From Variovorax sp. PBL-H6 (GTDB lineage: Bacteria > Pseudomonadota > Gammaproteobacteria > Burkholderiales > Burkholderiaceae_C): a stretch of 64,000 nucleotides of DNA. The DNA lies in assembly GCF_901827155.1 (NCBI RefSeq), contig NZ_LR594659.1, positions 2,418,001 to 2,482,000 of the forward strand, written 5' to 3'. Below, in pieces: positions 8,888 to 17,770 of the stretch. The position numbers and the translations under genes were made by a program. The stretch's first letter is position 1. Each line of letters begins with the position of its first letter. Under the pieces are notes generated by a model, which searched no databases, was not told the DNA's origin, and saw only the letters and a program-made list of their open reading frames with translations.

Positions 8888-9169
8888 ATGAAAGCAACCT
8901 GGAACGGCGTCACCATCGCCGAGAGCGACGACACCGTGCTCGTCGAAGGCAACCACTATTTCCCCGCGAGCGCGCTCAATCGCGACTACGTCAGCTTCAG
9001 CAATCACAAGAGCACCTGCCCCTGGAAGGGCACGGCCAGCTACTACTCGCTGCTCGTCAACGGCGAGCTCAACACCGATGCCGTCTGGTACTACGCCGAC
9101 CCCAAGCCCGAGGCCGAGATGGTGCGCGACCGCGTCGCCTTCTGGAAGGGCGTGAAGGTGAGTGAGTGA
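8888..9169 (+). CDS. DUF427 domain protein
   Basis: 93 residues and a complete DUF427 domain. Seen: MKATWNGVTIAESDDTVLVE, NHYFPASALNRDYV, STCPWKGTASYYSL with the conserved CPWKG core, and AVWYYADPKPEAEMVRDRVAFWKG. The domain is small and beta-rich; its biochemical role is unknown to me. A TTG twelve bases upstream is in frame, but ATG at 8888 with GGAG 7-10 bases before it is the better start. It starts 36 bp after egtD and its stop overlaps the next start (GTGA), so it sits in the ergothioneine operon. That link is a context inference. Confidence 0.88.
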   Translation: MKATWNGVTIAESDDTVLVEGNHYFPASALNRDYVSFSNHKSTCPWKGTASYYSLLVNGELNTDAVWYYADPKPEAEMVRDRVAFWKGVKVSE

Positions 9170-9909
9170 GCTCGGGGTTGTTCGACCCGCCGTTCACTCC
9201 CGTAGACCGCCTCGTCCCTGCGCTGCGACAGGACGGCTACGTCGTGCTGAGCCCGCAAGGCGTGGCCGAGTGGCTGGGGTGCCCGCTGGCCCAGCTCGAG
9301 CCGCTGCACGCCGACTGGAACCATCTCCCGCTGGACGAATACCTGAAGGACGGCGGCCGCTACCGCACCCGTCGCCACGCCTGCTTCATGGTCGAGAACG
9401 CGATGATCGAGCAGGTGCCTCATCGTGCACACTGGCAGCCGGTCGAGTACAACGCGCTGCATGGCGGCATGCAGCGCTGGTTCGCGCCCATGGAGGCCGG
9501 CACGCTGGTGCAGCCCGCCTGGCAGGCGCTCATCAAGAGCCTGGCCGAGGTGGCGAACGGGCTGCGCGGCACGCAGCGCTGGTACGTCGAAGCGCACCAG
9601 TTCCGCATCGACACCGCCGAGGGTATCGGCCGGCCCACGCCCGAGGGTGCGCACCGCGACGGTGTCGACCTGGTCGCCGTGGCGCTGGTCGGGCGCCACA
9701 ACATCAAGGGCGGCGAGACGCGCGTGTTCGAGGCTGCGGGCCGTCGCGGCGAGCGCTTCACCATGACGGAGCCGTGGACCCTGATGGTGATCGACGATGC
9801 GCGCGTGATCCATGAATCGACGCCCATCCAGCCCGTGGTGGAGACGCAGCCCGGCTGGCGCGACACGCTGGTCGTGACCTGCCGCGCCGGTTCGTTCCAG
9901 GGCAATTGA
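9166..9909 (+). CDS. 2-oxoglutarate/Fe(II) dioxygenase family protein (BsmA-like)
   Basis: 247 residues, starting with GTG at 9166 that overlaps the DUF427 stop. Resembles the pfam10014 2OG-Fe dioxygenase family: ADWNHLPLDEYLKDGGRYRT and RRHACFMVEN early, EAHQFRID, then PEGAHRDGVDLVAVALVGRH carrying the H-x-D iron ligands, IKGGETRVFE, a distal His in IDDARVIHESTPI, and an Arg in GWRDTLVVTCRAG for 2-oxoglutarate. Some family members hydroxylate free amino acids. With egtB and egtD upstream, a histidine- or hercynine-type substrate is possible but unproven. Confidence 0.82.
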   Translation: MSSGLFDPPFTPVDRLVPALRQDGYVVLSPQGVAEWLGCPLAQLEPLHADWNHLPLDEYLKDGGRYRTRRHACFMVENAMIEQVPHRAHWQPVEYNALHGGMQRWFAPMEAGTLVQPAWQALIKSLAEVANGLRGTQRWYVEAHQFRIDTAEGIGRPTPEGAHRDGVDLVAVALVGRHNIKGGETRVFEAAGRRGERFTMTEPWTLMVIDDARVIHESTPIQPVVETQPGWRDTLVVTCRAGSFQGN

Positions 9910-10017
9910 GCATCACCCCGCCCGGCCGTAGAAGTCCTACAGCCCCGCCCCCTCCCTGGATGTACATTCGAGGCCCGGTTCGGCTGAGAGCCATCACGTG
10001 AACAAACGAGGTTTGCC

Positions 10018-10455
10018 ATGTTCAATCACATCCTGGTTCCGATCGACGGCTCCGAAACATCGATGCTCGCGGTGAGCAAGGCCAGCGGCCTCGCTTTGGC
10101 CTTCGGCAGCCGCATCACCCTCATCCACGTGGTGGACAACTATCCCTTCATCGGCGTCGGTGCGGACTACGCACTGGGCCAGAACGAATACCTTGCGGCC
10201 GCCACGAGCAGCGCCAACGCAGCGCTCGCGCGCGGCGTGGCTGCGCTCGCCGCCGAAGGCCTGCACAGCGACCAGCGCGTGATTGACGGCCATGTGGTGC
10301 ACGAAGGCATCGTCGACACCGCCGAGGCGATCGGGGCGGACCTGATCGTGATGGGCTCGCACGGGCGCTCGGGCATCGAGAAGCTGCTGCTGGGCAGCGT
10401 CACTCAGCGTGTGCTGCAGGATGCCAAGGTGCCGGTGCTCGTGGTCAAGGGCTAG
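10018..10455 (+). CDS. Universal stress protein (UspA family)
   Basis: 145-residue single Usp domain. Begins MFNHILVPIDGSETSMLAVS and ends with the ATP-binding signature MGSHGRSGIEKLLLGSVTQR, i.e. the G-x2-G-x9-G(S/T) pattern. Such proteins are cytoplasmic ATP-binding dimers induced by stress. Its stop overlaps the stop of the convergent gene at 10452 by four bases. Start ATG follows AACGAGGTTTGCC. No specific regulator site was seen. Confidence 0.92.
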   Translation: MFNHILVPIDGSETSMLAVSKASGLALAFGSRITLIHVVDNYPFIGVGADYALGQNEYLAAATSSANAALARGVAALAAEGLHSDQRVIDGHVVHEGIVDTAEAIGADLIVMGSHGRSGIEKLLLGSVTQRVLQDAKVPVLVVKG

Positions 10456-11003
10456 TCGGTGGGACCCTTGTGTCTTGTGCATGAGTCGACAGACTCGGAG
10501 GAAAGGATGAGCGCCGCGCGGTAGGCTCCGCGCCCCGCCGCCTTCGCGTCGTTCACGAGTTTCTTGTGCCTGCTCATCCGCTCCGCCGGTGAGCAGAGAT
10601 GTGGCTCGTCAAGAAGTGAACGGCTGAGTTCCAGCAGTTGAGTCGACGAGCTCATGCAAAAGTGGATGGCGGCACGCTCGGGATGCGCCTCATAGACCTT
10701 CTCCTCTGCGTGCAGTGCATCTTCCTGACCGCCGGGCGAGAGTGCCGCCAGATCAGTTGGGCTGAAGTATGGGACCGCATCGCCCCCGGCGGCGATGTAC
10801 GCTCTTGCCTTCTCGACGGCTACGTGCGCCGCCTGAAGCAAGGCCCTCTCCGTGCTGGCTCTGTCCGTTGTTCGCCGTTGCAACGCGTTGTTCCTTTCGT
10901 TTGAAGATGTGGCTTCCCCAGATGAGTCTTCCGATCGGGGTACTGCCTTGGATGCACATGAATCTCGCTCTCTCGATGTCCCGAGCGCTTCACCTCTGTT
11001 CAT
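10452..11003 (-). CDS. Unrecognised protein coupled to the EAL gene
   Basis: About 183 residues, not recognised. The frame is open to 11129, but ATG at 11003 is chosen because GGGAGAGGG lies directly before it and it starts inside the last codons of the upstream EAL gene, a translational-coupling arrangement. The N-terminal third is charged and Ser-rich (RERDSCASKAVPRSEDSSGE). The middle is helical (LLQAAHVAVEKARAYIAAGG). The C-terminal half has LLELSRSLLDEPHLCSPAER. No signal peptide or membrane helix. Partnership with the c-di-GMP phosphodiesterase is inferred only from the overlap. Confidence 0.6.
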   Translation of the reverse strand: MNRGEALGTSRERDSCASKAVPRSEDSSGEATSSNERNNALQRRTTDRASTERALLQAAHVAVEKARAYIAAGGDAVPYFSPTDLAALSPGGQEDALHAEEKVYEAHPERAAIHFCMSSSTQLLELSRSLLDEPHLCSPAERMSRHKKLVNDAKAAGRGAYRAALILSSESVDSCTRHKGPTD

Positions 11004-11832
11004 CCCTCTCCCACTGGACCAGCGGCAGTGCTCCCATGGTGGGCCTTGCGAAGTAATAGCCTTGGAACAAGTCAATGCCAAGTTCTCGCAGCACATGGAC
11101 TTCCTCAGGCGTCTCGACGCCTTCGGCAATCACCTTGATGTCGAGCTCACCGCAGGTTGCGACAAGCCCCTTCACGATGGTCCGTCGGACACGGTCGATG
11201 TGAATGTTGCGCACCAGATGCATGTCGATCTTGACAACGTCAGGTTGGAAGCCCGCTAAAAGTTCGAGCCCGGCAAACCCGGCGCCAAAGTCGTCGATGG
11301 CGGAGGTGAGCCCATATTCGCCATAGCTCCGGAAAGTCGATCCCAAACGAGGAAGATCCTCGATACGCTCGGTTTCCGTGATTTCAAACATCAATCGATG
11401 ACACGGAAAATTGCATCGACGGGCCGTCGCTATGGCGCTCCGCAAGCATTCCTCATTGCAGACATCGCTCGGCGACACGTTGAGACTGAGCGTCGACTGC
11501 ATTCCCAGTTTCGCAGCCTGCTCGATCGCTCTGGCGCGACACGCCTGGTCAAAATCGAAGCGTCTTTGCGGATCAACCCGCGCGAGCACCTCCGCAGCTC
11601 CTTCGCCATTCATCCCACGCACCAGCGCCTCATGCGCAAAGATCTCCCGGCGTGCCACGTTCACGATGGGTTGGAAAGCCACCTTGAAATCAGTGGGCGC
11701 GGATGAAGCCCTTACCTTCGCGTTCATCACAGGTCTGAAGTCCGGCCGGTTCGCTTCAATGCGATCGCGGTGCCGCTGATGGCGCGGGTCATCCCGGTTG
11801 AAAAGGCCGGGATGTGGCTTTTCGTCTGCCAT
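10990..11832 (-). CDS. EAL-domain cyclic-di-GMP phosphodiesterase
   Basis: About 280 residues with one EAL domain and a short charged N-terminal extension; no GGDEF, PAS or membrane segment. It would hydrolyse c-di-GMP to pGpG in the cytoplasm. Active-site motifs are intact: HEALVRG (the EAL signature), SLNVSPSD, FEITETE, AIDDFGAGF, VVKIDMHL, VIAEGVET and FQGYYFARP. Start is uncertain. ATG at 11832 (MADEKPHPG) gives a plausible N-terminus, and ATG at 11727 is an alternative. The gene runs away from the TetR gene across a low-GC region. Confidence 0.85.
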   Translation of the reverse strand: MADEKPHPGLFNRDDPRHQRHRDRIEANRPDFRPVMNAKVRASSAPTDFKVAFQPIVNVARREIFAHEALVRGMNGEGAAEVLARVDPQRRFDFDQACRARAIEQAAKLGMQSTLSLNVSPSDVCNEECLRSAIATARRCNFPCHRLMFEITETERIEDLPRLGSTFRSYGEYGLTSAIDDFGAGFAGLELLAGFQPDVVKIDMHLVRNIHIDRVRRTIVKGLVATCGELDIKVIAEGVETPEEVHVLRELGIDLFQGYYFARPTMGALPLVQWERDEQR

Positions 11833-12080
11833 GCAATCGATCCGGCCCGGCTCGCAGGCGAGGCTCGCCTCCGCAAGCCATCCAGCACATCGGCCACCGG
11901 CAAGGGGATAAGTCGAGGTACAAGGATGCTTTCTCCGCTGGCCTCTGGTGATGGCCATTGGGAGAGATCTCTTGTGGCACAGTTATGAACTAAGTGGTAC
12001 ACAACTACTTGAAAAAATAACAGCCTTGCTGATCTATTCCGGTATGAGAAGTCTGCCGACCCATCGGAAGACGCATTGTA

Positions 12081-12092
12081 GACCGACCGGTC
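12081..12092. promoter_or_regulatory. Palindromic operator, probably for the adjacent TetR regulator
   Basis: GACCG-AC-CGGTC is a perfect 5-bp inverted repeat with a 2-bp spacer, preceded by TA. It sits 37 bp before the TetR start, in an AT-richer divergent promoter region. Sites of this TAGACCG...CGGTC type are familiar for NemR/AcrR-like TetR regulators that repress themselves. Autoregulation is inferred. Confidence 0.65.
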
Positions 12093-12128
12093 CTTATCTG
12101 GCCAGTTTTGCTCGAGCACTTAAGCACC

Positions 12129-12713
12129 ATGGCACGTCCGCGCGAATTTGATGAAGACGAGGTTTTGCAAGCGGCCCTTCGGCTGTTCTGGGAGAAGAGC
12201 TTCGAGGGCACTTCGCTGAGTGACCTGATGGAGGCGACTGGGCTGACGAAATCAAGCCTGTACAAGGCCTTCGGCAGCAAGGAGGCGCTCTTCTGGCGCG
12301 TCGTTGAAAGGTACCAGCGTGACTTTCTGGATTTTCGGCATGAAGCACTTGCAGAGCCAACGCCGCGTCGCATCGCCGAGCGGCTGCTCGACGGAATCAC
12401 TGAGCTGCACAGCAGCGGGGTGAATCCCGTGGGCTGCCTCGAACTCAACACTGCGCTCGCCGGTTCCACGGACGCCGAGGCAATCAGGCAGGAACTCGTA
12501 CGCGGCCGCGAGCGCTTCAGGCTACGGCTACGCGACCGATTTGAAGAGACGACGGCAATGGCGCCGCTGCCACCAGGCATGACCAGCGACGATGCGGCCT
12601 CGCTCATCATCTCGCTCATCCAGGGCCTGGCCGTCCAGGCGAAAGCCGGCGTCTCGCGGGAGACTGCCCGCCGGGTTGTGCATGCCGCACTGCTGTCTTG
12701 GCCGAAATCCTGA
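12129..12713 (+). CDS. TetR/AcrR family transcriptional regulator
   Basis: 194 residues. N-terminal HTH: ARPREFDEDEVLQAALRLFW, then FEGTSLSDLMEATGLTKSSL and YKAFGSKEALFWRVVERY, the classic TetR DNA-binding fold. The C-terminal ligand domain contains NPVGCLELNTALAG, as in NemR-like / TetR_C_11 members that sense electrophiles through a Cys. A TTG seven codons upstream is in frame, but ATG at 12129 gives the canonical MARPREFD start. The natural target is probably the oxidoreductase next to it, which is now a deletion derivative. Confidence 0.9.
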   Translation: MARPREFDEDEVLQAALRLFWEKSFEGTSLSDLMEATGLTKSSLYKAFGSKEALFWRVVERYQRDFLDFRHEALAEPTPRRIAERLLDGITELHSSGVNPVGCLELNTALAGSTDAEAIRQELVRGRERFRLRLRDRFEETTAMAPLPPGMTSDDAASLIISLIQGLAVQAKAGVSRETARRVVHAALLSWPKS

Positions 12714-12804
12714 CAACACCGCAGGATTCCGCCCTCATCCGGGCCGGTAGGGAGATGGGGACAAGCCATTGGGGCGATCAGAAGCGCTCGCATTGCCCGA
12801 GTCC

Positions 12805-13365
12805 TCACGGACGAACGCGAATGACCGTCTTCCCTGCGCGCCGCTCGGTCGAGTGGAAGGCGGCGACGGCATTGTCGAGGGGCGCCACGGTCCCGATGTT
12901 CGTCCGCAGTCGTCCGTCCCGCACCCGCTGGACGATCTCACTCAATTGGGCACGATCGGACTCGACAACGAAGTCGATCGCCAGGCCAGCAACGGGCCGC
13001 GCCTCAGCCGGCCCGACGATGGATACCAGCGTTCCTCCGGGTCGAATCAGGCGCGCGGACCTCTTCTGGATGTCGCCGCCGATGACGTCGAACACCAGAT
13101 CGACTCGGCCGACGTCTTCCAGCCTGTCGCTGTCGAGATCGACAAGCTCCTGCGCGCCAAAGTCGAGCACTTTCTGACGGTCGGCGGCACGTCCGGTGCC
13201 GATGACGCGGGCGCCGGCCCATCGTGCGAGTTGCGCCACCATCGACCCGACTGCGCCGGCGATCTGCACGACGACGTCGTTTATCGCTGCTGCAGGCTCG
13301 GGCCGCTCGGAAAGCTCCATCCTGGCCATTCCCGCCGCCTGATTCGTTACCACAATTGCTTTCAG
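12805..13365 (-). pseudogene. NADP-dependent Zn-type alcohol dehydrogenase / quinone reductase with internal deletion
   Basis: The frame keeps the first strands of an MDR oxidoreductase (KAIVVTNQAAGMARMELSER, then NDVVVQI) and jumps directly into the Rossmann part (AGAVGSMVAQLARWAGARVI ... FDVIGGDIQKRSARLIRPGG) and the C-terminus (AGKTVIRVRP). The catalytic/substrate domain of about 120-130 residues is missing at the junction near 13258-13265. The codon where the family usually has its ATG (before KAIVV) is CTG at 13365; translation could only start at the GTG four codons on. The remnant is in frame but cannot be a working enzyme. Confidence 0.78.
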
Positions 13366-13379
13366 CCCGGGTGTCCGGG

Positions 13380-14072
13380 CTATGCCTGGATGGGCTGCGC
13401 CAACCGGAACGTGCGCGCGAGCGCGTCAACGCCGGTGACGCTGAGTGTCGGCTGCTGGCCCATCTCCTCGAAGGTGCCCGAGCTGCGGTTCACCCAGCAC
13501 GTGGGATAGCCGAAGTAGGCAGCGCCGGTGACGTCCCAGGCATTGGACGAGACGAAGAGAATGGCTGAGCGATGCAGATCGAGCTTGCGCTCCGCCAGCT
13601 CGTAGACCCGGTGGCTGGGCTTGAAGATCTGAACATCCTCGACGCTGATCAGATGCGCGAACTCGTCCAGCAGTCCCGAGTGCCGCACGACCGAATCGAT
13701 CGAACGAATGGACCCGTTTGAAAGGATCGCCAGTGGCAGCCCGCGTGCACGCAACTCACGCAGTGCCGTGGGCACCTCCGGAAACGGCGAGAGCCTGAGG
13801 TAAGCCTCGCACAGCGCCGACCGTCTCTCGCCGTTGAGCTCGAGGCCGAGACATCGGCAGGCGTAGACCAAGCTGTCCTCGGTGGCCTTTTCGAAGTTGG
13901 CGTACTGGCCCATCAGGCTGCGCAGCCACGTGTACTCGAGCTGCTTCTGCCGCCAAAGCACGCTGATCTCGCGTCCAAGCTTCGGATAGAAGGTTTCGCA
14001 CAGGGTCGCGACGGAGTGCACGTCAAAAAGCGTCCCGTACAGGTCGAAGACGATGGCACGGATGTCTTTCAT
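13380..14072 (-). CDS. (S)-2-haloacid dehalogenase, HAD type II
   Basis: 230 residues. Hydrolyses L-2-haloacids (for example chloroacetate or L-2-chloropropionate) to the D-2-hydroxy acid and halide. Measured from this ATG, every catalytic position I know from the L-DEX enzyme is present at the same number: Asp10 and Thr14 ([10 protein letters not shown]), Arg41, Ser118 (LSNGS), Lys151, Tyr157, Ser175, Asn177 and Asp180 (VSSNAWD). That argues for real dehalogenase activity rather than a generic phosphatase. It lies 44 bp downstream of the symporter gene on the same strand and probably belongs to the sigma-54-dependent operon starting at 16032. Confidence 0.92.
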   Translation of the reverse strand: MKDIRAIVFDLYGTLFDVHSVATLCETFYPKLGREISVLWRQKQLEYTWLRSLMGQYANFEKATEDSLVYACRCLGLELNGERRSALCEAYLRLSPFPEVPTALRELRARGLPLAILSNGSIRSIDSVVRHSGLLDEFAHLISVEDVQIFKPSHRVYELAERKLDLHRSAILFVSSNAWDVTGAAYFGYPTCWVNRSSGTFEEMGQQPTLSVTGVDALARTFRLAQPIQA

Positions 14073-14116
14073 GGGAAATTCCTTTGTGTTGAGAGTGCGA
14101 GAGGATGCTTGGCAGC

Positions 14117-15649
14117 TCAATCGTTGCCGACGCCGTATCCAGTCTGGGCGCGGAAGAAGACCTCGCCGAAGTGCGATTCGCCGGCGCTGTCGCGGCCCGC
14201 CAGCAAGGCACAGACGATGGCGCCGAAGAAGCCGATCGGAACGCTGACGAGCGTGGGATTCAAGATGGGGAACAGCGCATGCTCCTTCATGAAGGCCGGC
14301 CCTATGAAGGCCAGCACCAGCGAAGAAGTGAGGCCCGCCGCCACGCCGCCGATCACACCTGCGGTATTGAATCGCCGCCAGAAGAGCGACAGCACGATGA
14401 TGGGGAAATTGGCTGACGCGGCGACGGCGATCGCCAGGATCACGAGCACCCCGACATTGAAGCCTTGTGCGAGCAGGCCGAGCCCCACCGCCAAGGCTCC
14501 TACAGCGAAGGTGGACGCCTTGGCAATGCGTACCTGCTCGCGCTCGGACACTTGGCCGCGCCGGATGACATTCACGTAGAGGTCGTGCGCTACCGCGCCC
14601 GAGGTCGCCAGTGTGAGTCCCGCGACGACCGCAAGGATGGTGGCGAAGGCGACGGCACACACCACCGCGAGGAAGACCTGCCCGACGACGGATCCGGCCC
14701 CACCCCCCAGGTATTGCGCCAGCAGCGGCAGGGCAAGATTGCCGCCCTTGTCCGCTGCGCGTATTGCATCCTGACCCACGAAACTTGCAGCCGCGAACCC
14801 GATCAGCGTGGTCACGAGAAAGAAGCTGCCGGCCAGGAACATGAGCCAGATCACCGACTTGCGCGCCGATGTCGCGTCTGGCACGGTGAAGAACCGCGTC
14901 ATGATGTGCGGCAGGCCTGCCACGCCCAGCATGAACGAGAGCACCAGCGAGAGCGGATCGAGCGGATGCTTGAGGTAGCCACCCGCCTGCAGCATCTGGT
15001 TGCCGTAGCTCGCCTCGACCATCGAGAACAGCACGAGCGGGTTGAAACCGACCCGCGCCAGCAGCATCAGCACCAGCACGGCGGCCGCCGACAGGAGCAG
15101 TACTGCCTTGATGATCTGCACCCAGGTGGTGGCGATCATGCCTCCGAAGAGAACGTAGACCATCATGCCGATACCGACAACGACCACGGCCGACTCGTAC
15201 GAGAGGCCGAGCATCAGTTTCATCAAGGCGCCCGCGCCCGCCATCTGGGGCACCATGTAGGCGAGATTGACGACGATCGTTCCGACCACGGCCGCCAGTC
15301 GCGCCTGCGGCGTCTGCATGCGATACGCGATCACGTCGCCAAGGGTGAAGCGTCCGGTGTTGCGCATCGGCTCGGCGACCAGCATGAGGATCACCAGGAA
15401 GCCCGCGAGCGCCGCCACCGCATACAGCGATCCATCCATGCCGTAGAGCGAGACCAGCCCTGAAAAGCCCAGAAAGGCTGCCGCGCTCATCCAGTCGCCC
15501 GCCAACGCGAAGCCGTTCTGCCGTGCAGTGAGGTTTCCGCCGGCCGCGTAGAACTCGCTTGTGGTGTGGGTCCGCTTCGCGGCCCAGAAGGTGATGAGGA
15601 GCGTGAGCGCGAGGATCGCAACGAAGATCCCCAGGGTGAGCAATCTCAT
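14117..15649 (-). CDS. Sodium:solute symporter, ActP-like (acetate / haloacetate uptake)
   Basis: 510 residues with about 13 predicted membrane helices, of the SSS family. Seen: [20 protein letters not shown] and [16 protein letters not shown], the signature start of ActP acetate permeases; [13 protein letters not shown]; and [20 protein letters not shown]. Its ATG overlaps the stop of the DUF485 gene (ATGA), the usual YjcH-ActP pairing. Acetate-type permeases also carry chloroacetate, and the dehalogenase gene follows immediately, so haloacid import is a reasonable inference. A long in-frame extension upstream of 15649 is the complement of other sequence and is not used. Confidence 0.9.
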   Translation of the reverse strand: MRLLTLGIFVAILALTLLITFWAAKRTHTTSEFYAAGGNLTARQNGFALAGDWMSAAAFLGFSGLVSLYGMDGSLYAVAALAGFLVILMLVAEPMRNTGRFTLGDVIAYRMQTPQARLAAVVGTIVVNLAYMVPQMAGAGALMKLMLGLSYESAVVVVGIGMMVYVLFGGMIATTWVQIIKAVLLLSAAAVLVLMLLARVGFNPLVLFSMVEASYGNQMLQAGGYLKHPLDPLSLVLSFMLGVAGLPHIMTRFFTVPDATSARKSVIWLMFLAGSFFLVTTLIGFAAASFVGQDAIRAADKGGNLALPLLAQYLGGGAGSVVGQVFLAVVCAVAFATILAVVAGLTLATSGAVAHDLYVNVIRRGQVSEREQVRIAKASTFAVGALAVGLGLLAQGFNVGVLVILAIAVAASANFPIIVLSLFWRRFNTAGVIGGVAAGLTSSLVLAFIGPAFMKEHALFPILNPTLVSVPIGFFGAIVCALLAGRDSAGESHFGEVFFRAQTGYGVGND

Positions 15650-16032
15650 CTCGGCCTCCGGGCTTCGAAATCCGCGATGGCGAGGCGCGCCTGGGCGTCG
15701 AAGCAGCGATTGGCGGTGTGCACATAGATCAGCGCAACCGCCCAGCACAGCAGATAGGTCAGCAGCACCAGCAGATAGCCGACATTGAACGCACCGGTCA
15801 CCTTCTGCCCCATGAAGTCCTTGGCGAATCCCGCCAACAAGGTCATCACGACGATGAAGGTGAAGCTGACGGCGAGCAAGGGCGTGATGCAGCGGCGCTT
15901 CAAGGCCAGCAGCTGCGCGAAGGGTCGTGACTCCATGGCCTCGCGCCAGCGCCGGTGCTCGTCTTGGGCGCGCGGGGTTGGCGCGAGCGTGCTCGTGGGG
16001 CTCGAGAGCGGTGCAGTGAGTGGGGTGCCCAT
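15646..16032 (-). CDS. DUF485 membrane protein (YjcH-like)
   Basis: 128 residues with two hydrophobic helices: [20 protein letters not shown] and [20 protein letters not shown]. The end of the second ([18 protein letters not shown]) is typical of DUF485. In many proteobacteria this small inner-membrane protein is encoded just upstream of ActP, and it is presumed to assist it. Start ATG at 16032 follows a GGAG-type site on the minus strand. It is the first gene of the operon, about 38 bp from the proposed sigma-54 promoter element. Confidence 0.88.
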   Translation of the reverse strand: MGTPLTAPLSSPTSTLAPTPRAQDEHRRWREAMESRPFAQLLALKRRCITPLLAVSFTFIVVMTLLAGFAKDFMGQKVTGAFNVGYLLVLLTYLLCWAVALIYVHTANRCFDAQARLAIADFEARRPR

Positions 16033-16070
16033 GAAGTCTCCTTGAGGTCCGTTGAATGGCGGACGGGAAA

Positions 16071-16086
16071 TGCAATGGACATGCCG
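16071..16086 (-). promoter_or_regulatory. Sigma-54 (-24/-12) promoter for the DUF485-symporter-dehalogenase operon
   Basis: Read on the minus strand: CGGCATG-TCCA-TTGCA. The GG and GC doublets are 12 positions apart, exactly as in TGGCACG-N4-TTGCA. It points toward the DUF485 gene, whose start is 38 bp away. A sigma-54 activator gene is divergent on the other side, which makes a chance match unlikely. Confidence 0.75.
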
Positions 16087-16351
16087 GCCCCGCTAGGGGT
16101 TTACCCGTCGAGCGGCTGCGCTCCAAGGGCCCGCCGAGGCTCCAAAAGACGCAGAAACGGCCCCGATGGGGGCTTGCGCAGTAGACCGAATGGCGTCTTA
16201 CCGCATGGATGAACCAGAAATGCATCGGCCGAGTCGACACAGGTTCACGCTGGGGCGAAGCGGCGACACGCCTCACGACACAGGCGGTACCGATCCCGAT
16301 CCAGAAACGACTCGGCACACCTATGCTTGCAGAACTCTACGGGAATCCAGC
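16087..16351. other. Divergent control region between symporter operon and sigma-54 activator
   Basis: About 265 bp with no supported gene. It should contain the upstream activator sites for the sigma-54 promoter and the activator's own promoter. An imperfect inverted pair GTAGAC...GTCTTAC lies around 16183-16203 and is the only candidate activator site I could see; support is weak. Confidence 0.45.
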
Positions 16352-17755
16352 ATGAGCAAGCAGCAACGCGACATCGCGCAAGAGCTCCAGCAAGTTCGGC
16401 AAACCTGTCGCGACTTCGAGGACATCCTGCGCAACTCCTTCGACGGGATCTTCGTCGCAGACGGCGACGGCATGACGCTCTTCGTCAACGAGGGGTGCGA
16501 GCGAAACTATGGCGTGAAGGCCTCGCAGCTGATCGGCCAGCATGTTTCCGAATTCGAAAGAAAAGGCTGGATACGGCCGGTGATCGCCGGCAAGGTCGCG
16601 CAGTCGAAGCGGCGTATCAGCACGACGCAGCAGACGCATGAGGGCAAGACCATCATGGTGACCGGCATCCCGCTGCTGGACGAGCAGGGTCGGGTGCGGC
16701 GCGTCATCATCAATTCACGGGACATGACCGAGCTTGTCAACCTCCAGCAGGTCCTCGCTCAAGCCAAGGAGAACCTGCAGCGGGTCGACAGCGAGATCGC
16801 CGCATTGCGGAATCAGGCACTCAAGTTCGACGGCGTGGTGCTGCAGAGCCCCGCCATGCAACGCCTGGCGGAACTGGCGGTGCGCGTCGCCAAGGTGAAT
16901 TCCACGGTGCTGCTGACGGGAGAGTCGGGAGTCGGCAAAGAGGTCGTGACGCGCCTGATCCACACCGAGAGCCCGCGCGCGAAAGGCCCGTTCATCAAGA
17001 TCAACTGCGGGGCGCTGCCGCGCGAGCTGCTGGAGACGGAGCTGTTCGGCTACGAGCCGGGCGCGTTCACCGGCGCACAGCGTCAGGGCAAGCACGGGCT
17101 GATCGAACTGGCCGCGGAGGGAACGCTGTTCCTCGACGAGATCGGCGAGATGGCCCCGGACCTTCAGGTCAAGTTGCTCACGGTGCTGCAGGATCGTGTC
17201 GTGACTCGCGTGGGCGGCACGCGCGCGCTGCCGGTCGACGTGCGGGTGATTGCCGCGACCAACCGCGATCTCAAGGAGATGGTGGCGCAGCGAAGCTTCC
17301 GCAGCGACCTGTACTACCGGCTCAATGTGGTGCCGATCCATGTTCCGCCGCTGGCGGAACGACGCGAGGACATCCTTCCACTCATCCATCATTTCTCCGC
17401 CGAGTTCTGCAGGCAGTACGCCTTGGAGCGCCGAATCTCCGAGCGGGTGCTGCGCCGACTTCACGACTACCGATGGCCGGGCAATGTGCGCGAACTCCGG
17501 AATGTCGTCGAGCGCCTGGTGGTGACAAGCCCGCAGCCCTTGATCGGGCTGCAGGACCTCGACGGCGTGCTGTCGGCGGACGCCGAGGGCATCTCGGGCC
17601 GCGGCTCGCTGCGTGAACAGCTCGAGCGTTTCGAATCCGGCCTGCTCGAAGAGGCGATGCGCGCGCATGGCAGCACGCGCGGCGTGGCCAAGGCGTTGGG
17701 AATCAGTCAGTCGAGCGTCGTGCGCAAGCTCAGGATCCCTCGCAGTGCCGCCTGA
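16352..17755 (+). CDS. PAS-AAA-Fis sigma-54-dependent transcriptional activator
   Basis: 467 residues. N-terminal PAS sensor (about 20-130: FDGIFVADGDGMTLFVNEGC, then VTGIPLLDEQGRVRRVIINS), a short coiled linker, AAA+ domain with Walker A GESGVGKE (190-197), the sigma-54 contact loop GAFTGA (237-242), Walker B LFLDEIGE, and R-finger region SDLYYRLNVVPIHVP. C-terminal Fis-type HTH: RGVAKALGISQSSVVRKLR. All residues for activation are intact. Divergent from the operon carrying the sigma-54 promoter, so it is most likely that operon's activator, perhaps sensing a haloacid through the PAS domain. This parallels sigma-54-dependent DehR regulation of pseudomonad dehalogenases. Confidence 0.92.
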   Translation: MSKQQRDIAQELQQVRQTCRDFEDILRNSFDGIFVADGDGMTLFVNEGCERNYGVKASQLIGQHVSEFERKGWIRPVIAGKVAQSKRRISTTQQTHEGKTIMVTGIPLLDEQGRVRRVIINSRDMTELVNLQQVLAQAKENLQRVDSEIAALRNQALKFDGVVLQSPAMQRLAELAVRVAKVNSTVLLTGESGVGKEVVTRLIHTESPRAKGPFIKINCGALPRELLETELFGYEPGAFTGAQRQGKHGLIELAAEGTLFLDEIGEMAPDLQVKLLTVLQDRVVTRVGGTRALPVDVRVIAATNRDLKEMVAQRSFRSDLYYRLNVVPIHVPPLAERREDILPLIHHFSAEFCRQYALERRISERVLRRLHDYRWPGNVRELRNVVERLVVTSPQPLIGLQDLDGVLSADAEGISGRGSLREQLERFESGLLEEAMRAHGSTRGVAKALGISQSSVVRKLRIPRSAA

Positions 17756-17770
17756 GACGAACCTGCGCCG

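Noticed and set aside
11727..12119. 130-codon minus-strand frame upstream of the EAL gene, ending TGATG at its alternative start
   Set aside because: Its later part overlaps the charged N-terminus of the EAL frame and resembles a shadow. The coupling at 11727 is noted, but protein features are lacking.
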